A stretch of 64,000 bases of DNA. It comes from Leptasterias polaris. Taxonomy: Eukaryota; Echinodermata; Asteroidea; Forcipulatida; Asteriidae. The notes under the pieces were generated by a model, which saw nothing but the letters and a program-made list of their open reading frames with translations, searched no databases and was not told where the DNA came from. The stretch lies in the NCBI GenBank assembly GCA_037783415.1, contig JAZGTN010000211.1, positions 496,001 to 560,000 of the forward strand, read 5' to 3'. The translations under genes and the position numbers were made by a program. This document shows, one piece after another, positions 9,838 to 25,926 of the stretch (within the stretch, counting starts at the first letter, position 1; each line of letters starts with the position of its first letter).

Positions 9838-12800
9838 GTACTATGTAGATGCATTCACTACATGATATCATATTATTGCAGACTGGAATAGTTTATCTAT
9901 GATTCTAAACCACAGTGGTTGATCAGACAGTAGGAGGGTTGACTGTGTACTATGTACATGTAGATGCATTCACTACATGATATCATAGAACTGCAGAATG
10001 GAATAGTTTATCTATGATTCTAAACCACAGTGGTTGATCAGACAGTAGGAGGGTTGACTTTGTACTATGTAAATGTAGATGCATTCACTACATGATATCA
10101 TAGAACTGCAGACTGGAATAGTTTATTTATGATTGTAAACAACAGTGGGTGATTAGAAAGTAGGAGGGTTGACTGTGTACTATGTAGATGCAATCACTAC
10201 ATGATATCATAGAACTGATGCCTGGAATAATTTATCTTTGATTCTAAACCACAGTGGGTGATCAGACAGTAGGAGGGTTGACTGTGTACCTTGTAGATGC
10301 ATTCACTACATGATATCATATTATTGCAGAATGGAATAGTTTACCTATGATTCTAAACCACAGTGGTTGATCAGACAGTAGGAGGGTTGACTGTGTACTA
10401 TGTAGATGCATTCACTACATGATATCATATTATTGCAGAATGGAATAGTTTATTTATGATTGTAAACCACAGTGGCTGATTAGACAGTAGGAGGGTTGAC
10501 TGTGTACTATGTAGATGCAATCACTACATGATATCATAGAACTGATGCCTGGAATAATTTATCTTTGATTCTAAACCACAGTGGGTGATCAGACAGTAGG
10601 AGGGTTGACTGTGTACCTTGTAGATGCATTCACTACATGATATCATATTATTGCAGAATGGAATAGTTTATCTATGATTCTAAACCACAGTGGTTGATCA
10701 GACAGTAGGAGGGTTGACTGTGTACTATGTACATGTAGATGCATTCACTACATGATATCATAGAACTGCAGACTGGAATAGTTTATCTATGATTCTAAAC
10801 CACAGTGGTTGATCAGACAGTAGGAAGGTTGACTGTGTACTATGTACATGTTGATGCATTCACTACATGATATCATAGAACTGCAGAATGGAATAGTTTA
10901 TGTATGATTCTAAACCACAGTGGGTGATCAGACAGTAGGAGGGTTGACTGTGTACTATGTAGATGCATTCACTACATGATATCATATTATTGCAGAATGG
11001 AATAATTTATCTTTGATTCTAAACCACGGTGGATGATTAGACAGTAGGAGGGTTGACTGTGTACTATGTACCTTGTAGATGCATTCACTACATGATATCA
11101 TAGAACTGCAGACTGGAATAGTTTATGTATGATTCTAAACAACAGTGAGTGATCAGACAGTAGGAGGGTTGACTGTGTACTATGTAGATGCATTCACTAC
11201 ATGATATCATATTATTGCAGAATGGAATAATTTATCTTTGATTCTAAACCACGGTGGATGATTAGACAGTAGGAGGGTTGACTGTGTACTATGTACATGT
11301 AGATGCATTCACTACATGATATCATAGAACTGCAGAATGGAATAGTTTATCTATGATTCTAAACAACAGTGGATGATTAGACAGTAGGAGGGTTGACTGT
11401 GTACTATGTAGATGTTTTCACTACATGATATCATATTATTGCAGAATGGAATAATTTATCTTTGATTCTAAACCACGGTGGATGATTAGACAGTAGGAGG
11501 GTTGACTGTGTACTATGTAAATGTAGATGCATTCACTACATGATATCATAGAACTGCAGACTGGAATAGTTTATGATTCTAAACCACAGTGGTTGATCAG
11601 ACAGTAGGAGGGTTGACTGTGTACTATGTACATGTAGATGCATTCACTACATGATATCATAGAACTGCATAATGGAATAGTTTATCTATGATTCTAAACA
11701 ACAGTGGATGATTAGACAGTAGGAGGGTTGACTGTGTACTATGTAGATGCATTCACTACATGATATCATATTATTGCAGACTGGAATAGTTTATCTATGA
11801 TTCTAAACCACAGTGGTTGATCAGACAGTAGGAGGGTTGACTGTGTACTATGTACATGTAGATGCATTCACTACATGATATCATAGAACTGCAGAATGGA
11901 ATAGTTTATCTATGATTCTAAACCACAGTGGTTGATCAGACAGTAGGAGGGTTGACTTTGTACTATGTAAATGTAGATGCATTCACTACATGATATCATA
12001 GAACTGCAGACTGGAATAGTTTATTTATTATTGTAAACAACAGTGGGTGATTAGAAAGTAGGAGGGTTGACTGTGTACTATGTAGATGCAATCACTACAT
12101 GATATCATAGAACTGATGCCTGGAATAATTTATCTTTGATTCTAAACCACAGTGGGTGATCAGACAGTAGGAGGGTTGACTGTGTACCTTGTAGATGCAT
12201 TCACTACATGATATCATATTATTGCAGAATGGAATAGTTTACCTATGATTCTAAACCACAATGGTTGATCAGACAGTAGGGGGGTTGACTGTGTACTATG
12301 TAGATGCATTCACTACATGATATCATATTATTGCAGAATGGAATAGTTTATTTATGATTGTAAACCACAGTGGGTGATTAGACAGTAGGAGGGTTGACTG
12401 TGTACTATGTAGATGCAATCACTACATGATATCATAGAACTGATGCCTGGAATAATTTATCTTTGATTCTAAACCACAGTGGGTGATCAGACAGTAGGAG
12501 GGTTGACTGTGTACCTTGTAGATGCATTCACTACATGATATCATATTATTGCAGAATGGAATAGTTTATCTATGATTCTAAACCACAGTGGTTGATCAGA
12601 CAGTAGGAGGGTTGACTGTGTACTATGTACATGTAGATGCATTCACTACATGATATCATAGAACTGCAGACTGGAATAGTTTATCTATGATTCTAAACCA
12701 CAGTGGTTGATCAGACAGTAGGAAGGTTGACTGTGTACTATGTAAATGTTGATGCATTCACTACATGATATCATAGAACTGCAGAATGGAATAGTTTATG

Positions 12801-15525
12801 TATGATTCTAAACCACAGTGGGTGATCAGACAGTAGGAGGGTTGACTGTGTACTATGTAGATGCATTCACTACATGATATCATATTATTGCAGAATGGAA
12901 TAATTTATCTTTGATTCTAAACCACGGTGGATGATTAGACAGTAGGAGGGTTGACTGTGTACTATGTACCTTGTAGATGCATTCACTACATGATATCATA
13001 GAACTGCAGACTGGAATAGTTTATGTATGATTCTAAACAACAGTGAGTGATCAGACAGTAGGAGGGTTGACTGTGTACTATGTAGATGCATTCACTACAT
13101 GATATCATATTATTGCAGAATGGAATAATTTATCTTTGATTCTAAACCACGGTGGATGATCAGACAGTAGGAGGGTTGACTGTGTACTATGTACATGTAG
13201 ATGCATTCACTACATGATATCATAGAACTGCAGAATGGAATAGTTTATCTATGATTCTAAACAACAGTGGATGATTAGACAGTAGGAGGGTTGACTGTGT
13301 ACTATGTAGATGCATTCACTACATGATATCATATTATTGCAGACTGGAATAGTTTATCTATGATTCTAAACCACAGTGGTTGATCAGACAGTAGGAGGGT
13401 TGACTGTGTACTATGTACATGTATATGCATTCACTACATGATATCTTAGAACTGCAGAATGGAATAGTTTATCTATGATTCTAAACCACAGTGGTTGATC
13501 AGACAGTAGGAGGGTTGACTTTGTACTATGTAAATGTAGATGCATTCACTACATGATATCATAGAACTGCAGACTGGAATAGTTTATTTATTATTCTAAA
13601 CAACAGTGGGTGATTAGAAAGTAGGAGGGTTGACTGTGTACTATGTAGATGCAATCACTACATGATATCATAGAACTGATGCCTGGAATAATTTATCTTT
13701 GATTCTAAACCACAGTGGGTGTTCAGACAGTAGGAGGGTTGACTGTGTACCTTGTAGATGCATTCACTACATGATATCATATTATTGCAGAATGGAATAG
13801 TTTACCTATGATTCTAAACCACAATGGTTGATCAGACAGTAGGAGGGTTGACTGTGTACTATGTAGATGCATTCACTACATGATATCATATTATTGCAGA
13901 ATGGAATAGTTTATTTATGATTGTAAACCACATGGGGTGATTAGACAGTAGGAGGGTTGACTGTGTACTATGTAGATGCAATCACTACATGATATCATAG
14001 AACTGATGCCTGGAATAATTTATCTTTGATTCTAAACCACAGTGGGTGATCAGACAGTAGGAGGGTTGACTGTGTACCTTGTAGATGCATTCACTACATG
14101 ATATCATATTATTGCAGAATGGAATAGTTTATCTATGATTCTAAACCGCAGTGGTTGATCAGACAGTAGGAGGGTTGACTGTGTACTATGTACATGTAGA
14201 TGCATTCACTACATGATATCATAGAACTGCAGACTGGAATAGTTTATCTATGATTCTAAACCACAGTGGTTGATCAGACAGTAGGAAGGTTGACTGTGTA
14301 CTATGTACATGTTGATGCATTCACTACATGATATCATAGAACTGCAGAATGGAATAGTTTATGTATGATTCTAAACCACAGTGGGTGATCAGACAGTAGG
14401 AGGGTTGACTGTGTACTATGTAGATGCATTCACTACATGATATCATATTATTGCAGAATGGAATAATTTATCTTTGATTCTAAACCACGGTGGATGATTA
14501 GACAGTAGGAGGGTTGACTGTGTACTATGTACCTTGTAGATGCATTCACTACATGATATCATAGAACTGCAGACTGGAATAGTTTATGTATGATTCTAAA
14601 CAACAGTGAGTGATCAGACAGTAGGAGGGTTGACTTTGTACTATGTAGATGCATTCACTACATGATATCATATTATTGCAGAATGGAATAATTTATCTTT
14701 GATTCTAAACCACGGTGGATGATTAGACAGTAGGAGGGTTGACTGTGTACTATGTACATGTAGATGCATGCACTACATGATATCATAGAACTGCAGAATG
14801 GAATAGTTTATCTATGATTCTAAACAACATTGGATGATTAGACAGTAGGAGGGTTGACAGTGTACTATGTAGATGCATTCACTACATGATATCATATTAT
14901 TGCAGACTGGAATAGTTTATCTATGATTCTAAACCACAGTGGTTGATCAGAAGGTAGGAGGGTTGACTGTGTACTTTGTACATGTAGATGCATTCACTAC
15001 ATGATATCATAGAACTGCAGACTGGAATAGTTTATCTATGATTCTAAACCACAGTGGTTGATCAGATAGTAGGAAGGTTGACTGTGTACTATGTACATGT
15101 TGATGCATTCACTACATGATATCATAGAACTGCAGACTGGAATAGTTTATGTATGATTCTAAACAACAGTGAGTGATCAGACAGTAGGAGGGTTGACTGT
15201 GTACTATGTAGATGCATTCACTACATGATATCATATTATTGCAGAATGGAATAGTTTTTCTTTGATTCTAAACCACAGTGGGTGATTAGACAGTAGGAGG
15301 GTTGACTGTGTACCTTGTAGATGCATTCACTACATGATATCATAGAACTGCAGAATGGAATAGTTTATGTATGATTCTAAACAACAGTGGATGATTAGAC
15401 AGTAGGAGGGTTGACTGTGTACTATGTAGATGCATTCACTACATGATATCATAGAACTGCAGACTGGAATAGTTTATCTATGATTCTAAACCACAGTGGT
15501 TGATCAGACAGTAGGAGGGTTGACT
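9680..15525 (+). repeat. ~5.8-kb higher-order block, copy 1 (offset 8030 bp)
   Basis: Rare variants pair at exactly 8030 bp: CATACAACTG (9762/17792), GTAGGGGGGTTGAC (12277/20307), AAACCGCAGTGG (14146/22176) and GATGCATGCAC (14763/22793). The marker GATTAGAAAGTAGG occurs at 10151, 12049 and 13612 here and at 18181, 20079 and 21642 in the partner. After the partner's internal 3126-bp duplication, the last part of this block (14.86-15.5 kb) matches at offset 11156. Confidence 0.88.
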
Positions 15526-17706
15526 GTGTACCTTGTAGATGCATTCACTACATGATATCATAGAACTGCAGACTGGAATAGTTTATGTATGATTCTAAAC
15601 CACAGTGGGTGATCAGACAGTAGGAGGGTTGACTGTGTACTATGTAGATGCATTCACTACATGATATCATATTATTGCAGAATGGAATAATTTTTCTTTG
15701 ATTCTAAACCACAGTGGGGGATTAGACAGTAGGAGGGTTGACTGTGTACCTTGTAGATGCATTCACTACATGATATCATAGAACTGCAGAATGGAATAGT
15801 TTAAGTATGATTCTAAACAACAGTGGATGATTAGACAGTAGGAGGGTTGACTGTGTACTATGTAGATGCATTCACTACATGATATCATAGAACTGCAGAC
15901 TGGAATAGTTTATCTATGATTCTAAACCACAGTGGGTGATCAGACAGTAGGAGGGTTGACTGTGTACTATGTACCTTGTACATGCATTCACTACATGATA
16001 TCATAGAACTGCAGAATGGAATAGTTTATGTATGATTCTAAACAACAGTGGATGATTAGACAGTAGGAGGGTTGACTGTGTACTATGTACCTTGTAGATG
16101 CATTCACACATGATATCATAGAACTGCAGACTGGAATAGTTTATGTATGATTCTAAACAACAGTGAGTGATCAGACAGTAGGAGGGTTGACTGTGTACTA
16201 TGTAGATGCTTTCACTACATGATATCATATTATTGCAGAATGGAATAATTTATCTTTGATTCTAAACCACGGTGGATGATTAGACAGTAGGAGGGTTGAC
16301 TGTGTACTATGTAAATGTAGATGCATTCACTACATGATATCATAGAACTGCAGACTGGAATAGTTTATGATTCTAAACCACAGTGGTTGATCAGACAGTA
16401 GGAGGGTTGACTGTGTACTATGTACATGTAGATGCATTCACTACATGATATCATATAACTGCAGAATGGAATAGTTTATCTATGATTCTAAACAACAGTG
16501 GATGATTAGACAGTAGGAGGGTTGACTGTGTACATTTAGATGCATTCACTACATGATATCATAGAACTGCAGAATGGAATAGTTTATCTATGATTCTAAA
16601 CCACAGTGTTTGATCAGACAGTAGGAGGGTTGACTTTGTACTATGTAAATGTAGATGCATTCACTACATGATATCATAGAACTGCAGACTGGAATAGTTT
16701 ATTTATGATTGTAAACAACAGTGGGTGATTAGAAAGTAGGAGGGTTGACTGTGTACTATGTAGATGCAATCACTACATGATATCATAGAACTGATGCCTG
16801 GAATAATTTATCTTTGATTCTAAACCACAGTGGGTGATCAGACAGTAGGAGGGTTGACTGTGTACCTTGTAGATGCATTCACTACATGATATCATATTAT
16901 TGCAGAATGGAATAGTTTACCTATGATTCTAAACCACAGTGGTTGATCAGAGAGTAGGAGGGTTGACTGTGTACTATGTAGATGCATTCACTACATGATA
17001 TCATATTATTGCAGAATGGAATAGTTTATTTATGATTGTAAACCACAGTGGGTGATTAGACAGTAGGAGGGTTGACTGTGTACTATGTAGATGCAATCAC
17101 TACATGATATCATAGAACTGATGCCTGGAATAATTTATCTTTGATTCTAAACCACAGTGGGTGATCAGACAGTAGGAGGGTTGACTGTGTACCTTGTAGA
17201 TGCATTCACTACATGATATCATATTATTGCAGAATGGAATAGTTTATCTATGATTCTAAACCACAGTGGTTGATCAGACAGTAGGAGGGTTGACTGTGTA
17301 CTATGTACATGTAGATGCATTCACTACATGATATCATAGAACTGCAGACTGGAATAGTTTATCTATGATTCTAAACCACAGTGGTTGATCAGACAGTAGG
17401 AAGGTTGACTGTGTACTATGTACATGTTGATGCATTCACTACATGATATCATAGAACTGCAGAATGGAATAGTTTATGTATGATTCTAAACCACAGTGGG
17501 TGATCAGACAGTAGGAGGGTTGACTGTGTACTATGTAGATGCATTCACTACATGATATCATATTATTGCAGAATGGAATAATTTATCTTTGATTCTAAAC
17601 CACGGTGGATGATTAGACAGTAGGAGGGTTGACTGTGTACTATGTACCTTGTAGATGCATTCACTACATGATATCATAGAACTGCAGACTGGAATAGTTT
17701 ATGTAT
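15502..17706 (+). repeat. Block copied from the 8.8-11.1 kb region
   Basis: The first kilobase matches 8810-9837 at offset 6692. From about 16540 to 17706 it matches 9964-11130 at offset 6576. The 116-bp change in offset is about one monomer, indicating a single-unit deletion in this copy. The block ends near 17710, where the sequence switches in register to a different source region (see 17710-26680). Confidence 0.82.
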
Positions 17707-19674
17707 GATTCTAAACCACAGTGGTTGATCAGACAGTAGGAGGGTTGACTGTGTACTATGTACATGTAGATGCATTCACTACATGATATCATACAACTGC
17801 AGAATGGAATAGTTTATCTATGATTCTAAACAACAGTGGATGATTAGACAGTAGGAGGGTTGACTGTGTACTATGTAGATGCATTCACTACATGATATCA
17901 TATTATTGCAGACTGGAATAGTTTATCTATGATTCTAAACCACAGTGGTTGATCAGACAGTAGGAGGGTTGACTGTGTACTATGTACATGTAGATGCATT
18001 CACTACATGATATCATAGAACTGCAGAATGGAATAGTTTATCTATGATTCTAAACCACAGTGGTTGATCAGACAGTAGGAGGGTTGACTTTGTACTATGT
18101 AAATGTAGATGCATTCACTACATGATATCATAGAACTGCAGACTGGAATAGTTTATTTATGATTGTAAACAACAGTGGGTGATTAGAAAGTAGGAGGGTT
18201 GACTGTGTACTATGTAGATGCAATCACTACATGATATCATAGAACTGATGCCTGGAATAATTTATCTTTGATTCTAAACCACAGTGGGTGATCAGACAGT
18301 AGGAGGGTTGACTGTGTACCTTGTAGATGCATTCACTACATGATATCATATTATTGCAGAATGGAATAGTTTACCTATGATTCTAAACCACAGTGGTTGA
18401 TCAGACAGTAGGAGGGTTGACTGTGTACTATGTAGATGCATTCACTACATGATATCATATTATTGCAGAATGGAATAGTTTATTTATGATTGTAAACCAC
18501 AGTGGCTGATTAGACAGTAGGAGGGTTGACTGTGTACTATGTAGATGCAATCACTACATGATATCATAGAACTGATGCCTGGAATAATTTATCTTTGATT
18601 ATAAACCACAGTGGGTGATCAGACAGTAGGAGGGTTGACTGTGTACCTTGTAGATGCATTCACTACATGATATCATATTATTGCAGAATGGAATAGTTTA
18701 TCTATGATTCTAAACCACAGTGGTTGATCAGACAGTAGGAGGGTTGACTGTGTACTATGTACATGTAGATGCATTCACTACATGATATCATAGAACTGCA
18801 GACTGGAATAGTTTATCTATGATTCTAAACCACAGTGGTTGATCAGACAGTAGGAAGGTTGACTGTGTACTATGTACATGTTGATGCATTCACTACATGA
18901 TATCATAGAACTGCAGAATGGAATAGTTTATGTATGATTCTAAACCACAGTGGGTGATCAGACAGTAGGAGGGTTGACTGTGTACTATGTAGATGCATTC
19001 ACTACATGATATCATATTATTGCAGAATGGAATAATTTATCTTTGATTCTAAACCACGGTGGATGATTAGACAGTAGGAGGGTTGACTGTGTACTATGTA
19101 CCTTGTAGATGCATTCACTACATGATATCATAGAACTGCAGACTGGAATAGTTTATGTATGATTCTAAACAACAGTGAGTGATCAGACAGTAGGAGGGTT
19201 GACTGTGTACTATGTAGATGCATTCACTACATGATATCATATTATTGCAGAATGGTATAATTTATCTTTGATTCTAAACCACGGTGGATGATTAGACAGT
19301 AGGAGGGTTGACTGTGTACTATGTACATGTAGATGCATTCACTACATGATATCATAGAACTGCAGAATGGAATAGTTTATCTATGATTCTAAACAACAGT
19401 GGATGATTAGACAGTAGGAGGGTTGACTGTGTACTATGTAGATGCTTTCACTACATGATATCATATTATTGCAGAATGGAATAATTTATCTTTGATTCTA
19501 AACCACGGTGGATGATTAGACAGTAGGAGGGTTGACTGTGTACTATGTAAATGTAGATGCATTCACTACATGATATCATAGAACTGCAGACTGGAATAGT
19601 TTATGATTCTAAACCACAGTGGTTGATCAGACAGTAGGAGGGTTGACTGTGTACTATGTACATGTAGATGCATT

Positions 19675-22600
19675 CACTACATGATATCATAGAACTGCAG
19701 AATGGAATAGTTTATCTATGATTCTAAACAACAGTGGATGATTAGACAGTAGGAGGGTTGACTGTGTACTATGTAGATGCATTCACTACATGATATCATA
19801 TTATTGCAGACTGGAATAGTTTATCTATGATTCTAAACCACAGTGGTTGATCAGACAGTAGGAGGGTTGACTGTGTACTATGTACATGTAGATGCATTCA
19901 CTACATGATATCATAGAACTGCAGAATGGAATAGTTTATCTATGATTCTAAACCACAGTGGTTGATCAGACAGTAGGAGGGTTGACTTTGTACTATGTAA
20001 ATGTAGATGCATTCACTACATGATATCATAGAACTGCAGACTGGAATAGTTTATTTATGATTGTAAACAACAGTGGGTGATTAGAAAGTAGGAGGGTTGA
20101 CTGTGTACTATGTAGATGCAATCACTACATGATATCATAGAACTGATGCCTGGAATAATTTATCTTTGATTCTAAACCACAGTGGGTGATCAGACAGTAG
20201 GAGGGTTGACTGTGTACCTTGTAGATGCATTCACTACATGATATCATATTATTGCAGAATGGAATAGTTTACCTATGATTCTAAACCACAATGGTTGATC
20301 AGACAGTAGGGGGGTTGACTGTGTACTATGTAGATGCATTCACTACATGATATCATATTATTGCAGAATGGAATAGTTTATTTATGATTGTAAACCACAG
20401 TGGCTGATTAGACAGTAGGAGGGTTGACTGTGTACTATGTAGATGCAATCACTACATGATATCATAGAACTGATGCCTGGAATAATTTATCTTTGATTCT
20501 AAACCACAGTGGGTGATCAGACATTAGGAGGGTTGACTGTGTACCTTGTAGATGCATTCACTACATGATATCATATTATTGCAGAATGGAATAGTTTATC
20601 TATGATTCTAAACCACAGTGGTTGATCAGACAGTAGGAGGGTTGACTGTGTACTATGTACATGTAGATGCATTCACTACATGATATCATAGAACTGCAGA
20701 CTGGAATAGTTTATCTATGATTCTAAACCACAGTGGTTGATCAGACAGTAGGAAGGTTGACTGTGTACTATGTAAATGTTGATGCATTCACTACATGATA
20801 TCATAGAACTGCAGAATGGAATAGTTTATGTATGATTCTAAACCACAGTGGGTGATCAGACAGTAGGAGGGTTGACTGTGTACTATGTAGATGCATTCAC
20901 TACATGATATCATATTATTGCAGAATGGAATAATTTATCTTTGATTCTAAACCACGGTGGATGATTAGACAGTAGGAGGGTTGACTGTGTACTATGTACC
21001 TTGTAGATGCATTCACTACAAGATATCATAGAACTGCAGACTGGAATAGTTTATGTATGATTCTAAACAACAGTGAGTGATCAGACAGTAGGAGGGTTGA
21101 CTGTGTACTATGTAGATGCATTCACTACATGATATCATATTATTGCAGAATGGAATAATTTATCTTTGATTCTAAACCACGGTGGATGATCAGACAGTAG
21201 GAGGGTTGACTGTGTACTATGTACATGTAGATGCATTCACTACATGATATCATAGAACTGCAGAATGGAATAGTTTATCTATGATTCTAAACAACAGTGG
21301 ATGATTAGACAGTAGGAGGGTTGACTGTGTACTATGTAGATGCATTCACTACATGATATCATATTATTGCAGACTGGAATAGTTTATCTATGATTCTAAA
21401 CCACAGTGGTTGATCAGACAGTAGGAGGGTTGACTGTGTACTATGTACATGTAGATGCATTCACTACATGATATCATAGAACTGCAGAATGGAATAGTTT
21501 ATCTATGATTCTAAACCACAGTGGTTGATCAGACAGTAGGAGGGTTGACTTTGTACTATGTAAATGTAGATGCATTCACTACATGATATCATAGAACTGC
21601 AGACTGGAATAGTTTATTTATTATTCTAAACAACAGTGGGTGATTAGAAAGTAGGAGGGTTGACTGTGTACTATGTAGATGCAATCACTACATGATATCA
21701 TAGAACTGATGCCTGGAATAATTTATCTTTGATTCTAAACCACAGTGGGTGATCAGACAATAGGAGGGTTGACTGTGTACCTTGTAGATTCATTCACTAC
21801 ATGATATCATATTATTGCAGAATGGAATAGTTTACCTATGATTCTAAACCACAATGGTTGATCAGACAGTAGGAGGGTTGACTGTGTACTATGTAGATGC
21901 ATTCACTACATGATATCATATTATTGCAGAATGGAATAGTTTATTTATGATTGTAAACCACATGGGGTGATTAGACAGTAGGAGGGTTGACTGTGTACTA
22001 TGTAGATGCAATCACTACATGATATCATAGAACTGATGCCTGGAATAATTTATCTTTGATTCTAAACCACAGTGGGTGATCAGACAGTAGGAGGGTTGAC
22101 TGTGTACCTTGTAGATGCATTCACTACATGATATCATATTATTGCAGAATGGAATAGTTTATCTATGATTCTAAACCGCAGTGGTTGATCAGACAGTAGG
22201 AGGGTTGACTGTGTACTATGTACATGTAGATGCATTCACTACATGATATCATAGAACTGCAGACTGGAATAGTTTATCTATGATTCTAAACCACAGTGGT
22301 TGATCAGACAGTAGGAAGGTTGACTGTGTACTATGTACATGTTGATGCATTCACTACATGATATCATAGAACTGCAGAATGGAATAGTTTATGTATGATT
22401 CTAAACCACAGTGGGTGATCAGACAGTAGGAGGGTTGACTGTGTACTATGTAGATGCATTCACTACATGATATCATATTATTGCAGAATGGAATAATTTA
22501 TCTTTGATTCTAAACCACGGTGGATGATTAGACAGTAGGAGGGTTGACTGTGTACTATGTACCTTGTAGATGCATTCACTACATGATATCATAGAACTGC

Positions 22601-22800
22601 AGACTGGAATAGTTTATGTATGATTCTAAACAACAGTGAGTGATCAGACAGTAGGAGGGTTGACTTTGTACTATGTAGATGCATTCACTACATGATATCA
22701 TATTATTGCAGAATGGAATAATTTATCTTTGATTCTAAACCACGGTGGATGATTAGACAGTAGGAGGGTTGACTGTGTACTATGTACATGTAGATGCATG
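19675..22800 (+). repeat. 3126-bp unit (28 monomers), tandem copy 1
   Basis: Directly followed by a second copy at 22801-25926. Paired rare variants at 3126 bp include AAACCGCAGTGG (22176/25302) and the GTAGGGGGG run (20307/23433). Base 19674 is T where 22800 is G, which sets the left limit. The unit is twice the 1563-bp spacing of the GATTAGAAAGTAGG marker, so it is a dimer of a 14-monomer repeat. Confidence 0.88.
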
Positions 22801-25800
22801 CACTACATGATATCATAGAACTGCAGAATGGAATAGTTTATCTATGATTCTAAACAACAGTGGATGATTAGACAGTAGGAGGGTTGACTGTGTACTATGT
22901 AGATGCATTCACTACATGATATCATATTATTGCAGACTGGAATAGTTTATCTATGATTCTAAACCACAGTGGTTGATCAGACAGTAGGAGGGTTGACTGT
23001 GTACTATGTACATGTAGATGCATTCACTACATGATATCATAGAACTGCAGAATGGAATAGTTTATCTATGATTCTAAACCACAGTGGTTGATCAGACAGT
23101 AGGAGGGTTGACTTTGTACTATGTAAATGTAGATGCATTCACTACATGATATCATAGAACTGCAGACTGGAATAGTTTATTTATGATTGTAAACAACAGT
23201 GGGTGATTAGAAAGTAGGAGGGTTGACTGTGTACTATGTAGATGCAATCACTACATGATATCATAGAACTGATGCCTGGAATAATTTATCTTTGATTCTA
23301 AACCACAGTGGGTGATCAGACAGTAGGAGGGTTGACTGTGTACCTTGTAGATGCATTCACTACATGATATCATATTATTGCAGAATGGAATAGTTTACCT
23401 ATGATTCTAAACCACAATGGTTGATCAGACAGTAGGGGGGTTGACTGTGTACTATGTAGATGCATTCACTACATGATATCATATTATTGCAGAATGGAAT
23501 AGTTTATTTATGATTGTAAACCACAGTGGGTGATTAGACAGTAGGAGGGTTGACTGTGTACTATGTAGATGCAATCACTACATGATATCATAGAACTGAT
23601 GCCTGGAATAATTTATCTTTGATTCTAAACCACAGTGGGTGATCAGACATTAGGAGGGTTGACTGTGTACCTTGTAGATGCATTCACTACATGATATCAT
23701 ATTATTGCAGAATGGAATAGTTTATCTATGATTCTAAACCACAGTGGTTGATCAGACAGTAGGAGGGTTGACTGTGTACTATGTACATGTAGATGCATTC
23801 ACTACATGATATCATAGAACTGCAGACTGGAATAGTTTATCTATGATTCTAAACCACAGTGGTTGATCAGACAGTAGGAAGGTTGACTGTGTACTATGTA
23901 AATGTTGATGCATTCACTACATGATATCATAGAACTGCAGAATGGAATAGTTTATGTATGATTCTAAACCACAGTGGGTGATCAGACAGTAGGAGGGTTG
24001 ACTGTGTACTATGTAGATGCATTCACTACATGATATCATATTATTGCAGAATGGAATAATTTATCTTTGATTCTAAACCACGGTGGATGATTAGACAGTA
24101 GGAGGGTTGACTGTGTACTATGTACCTTGTAGATGCATTCACTACAAGATATCATAGAACTGCAGACTGGAATAGTTTATGTATGATTCTAAACAACAGT
24201 GAGTGATCAGACAGTAGGAGGGTTGACTGTGTACTATGTAGATGCATTCACTACATGATATCATATTATTGCAGAATGGAATAATTTATCTTTGATTCTA
24301 AACCACGGTGGATGATCAGACAGTAGGAGGGTTGACTGTGTACTATGTACATGTAGATGCATTCACTACATGATATCATAGAACTGCAGAATGGAATAGT
24401 TTATCTATGATTCTAAACAACAGTGGATGATTAGACAGTAGGAGGGTTGACTGTGTACTATGTAGATGCATTCACTACATGATATCATATTATTGCAGAC
24501 TGGAATAGTTTATCTATGATTCTAAACCACAGTGGTTGATCAGACAGTAGGAGGGTTGACTGTGTACTATGTACATGTAGATGCATTCACTACATGATAT
24601 CATAGAACTGCAGAATGGAATAGTTTATCTATGATTCTAAACCACAGTGGTTGATCAGACAGTAGGAGGGTTGACTTTGTACTATGTAAATGTAGATGCA
24701 TTCACTACATGATATCATAGAACTGCAGACTGGAATAGTTTATTTATTATTCTAAACAACAGTGGGTGATTAGAAAGTAGGAGGGTTGACTGTGTACTAT
24801 GTAGATGCAATCACTACATGATATCATAGAACTGATGCCTGGAATAATTTATCTTTGATTCTAAACCACAGTGGGTGATCAGACAATAGGAGGGTTGACT
24901 GTGTACCTTGTAGATGCATTCACTACATGATATCATATTATTGCAGAATGGAATAGTTTACCTATGATTCTAAACCACAATGGTTGATCAGACAGTAGGA
25001 GGGTTGACTGTGTACTATGTAGATGCATTCACTACATGATATCATATTATTGCAGAATGGAATAGTTTATTTATGATTGTAAACCACATGGGGTGATTAG
25101 ACAGTAGGAGGGTTGACTGTGTACTATGTAGATGCAATCACTACATGATATCATAGAACTGATGCCTGGAATAATTTATCTTTGATTCTAAACCACAGTG
25201 GGTGATCAGACAGTAGGAGGGTTGACTGTGTACCTTGTAGATGCATTCACTACATGATATCATATTATTGCAGAATGGAATAGTTTATCTATGATTCTAA
25301 ACCGCAGTGGTTGATCAGACAGTAGGAGGGTTGACTGTGTACTATGTACATGTAGATGCATTCACTACATGATATCATAGAACTGCAGACTGGAATAGTT
25401 TATCTATGATTCTAAACCACAGTGGTTGATCAGACAGTAGGAAGGTTGACTGTGTACTATGTACATGTTGATGCATTCACTACATGATATCATAGAACTG
25501 CAGAATGGAATAGTTTATGTATGATTCTAAACCACAGTGGGTGATCAGACAGTAGGAGGGTTGACTGTGTACTATGTAGATGCATTCACTACATGATATC
25601 ATATTATTGCAGAATGGAATAATTTATCTTTGATTCTAAACCACGGTGGATGATTAGACAGTAGGAGGGTTGACTGTGTACTATGTACCTTGTAGATGCA
25701 TTCACTACATGATATCATAGAACTGCAGACTGGAATAGTTTATGTATGATTCTAAACAACAGTGAGTGATCAGACAGTAGGAGGGTTGACTTTGTACTAT

Positions 25801-25926
25801 GTAGATGCATTCACTACATGATATCATATTATTGCAGAATGGAATAATTTATCTTTGATTCTAAACCACGGTGGATGATTAGACAGTAGGAGGGTTGACT
25901 GTGTACTATGTACATGTAGATGCATG
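22801..25926 (+). repeat. 3126-bp unit (28 monomers), tandem copy 2
   Basis: Partner of 19675-22800. Few differences were seen: GTGGGTGATT near 23526 against GTGGCTGATT near 20400, and GATGCATTC near 24919 against GATTCATTC near 21793. So few changes indicate a very recent duplication or strong homogenisation. Confidence 0.87.
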
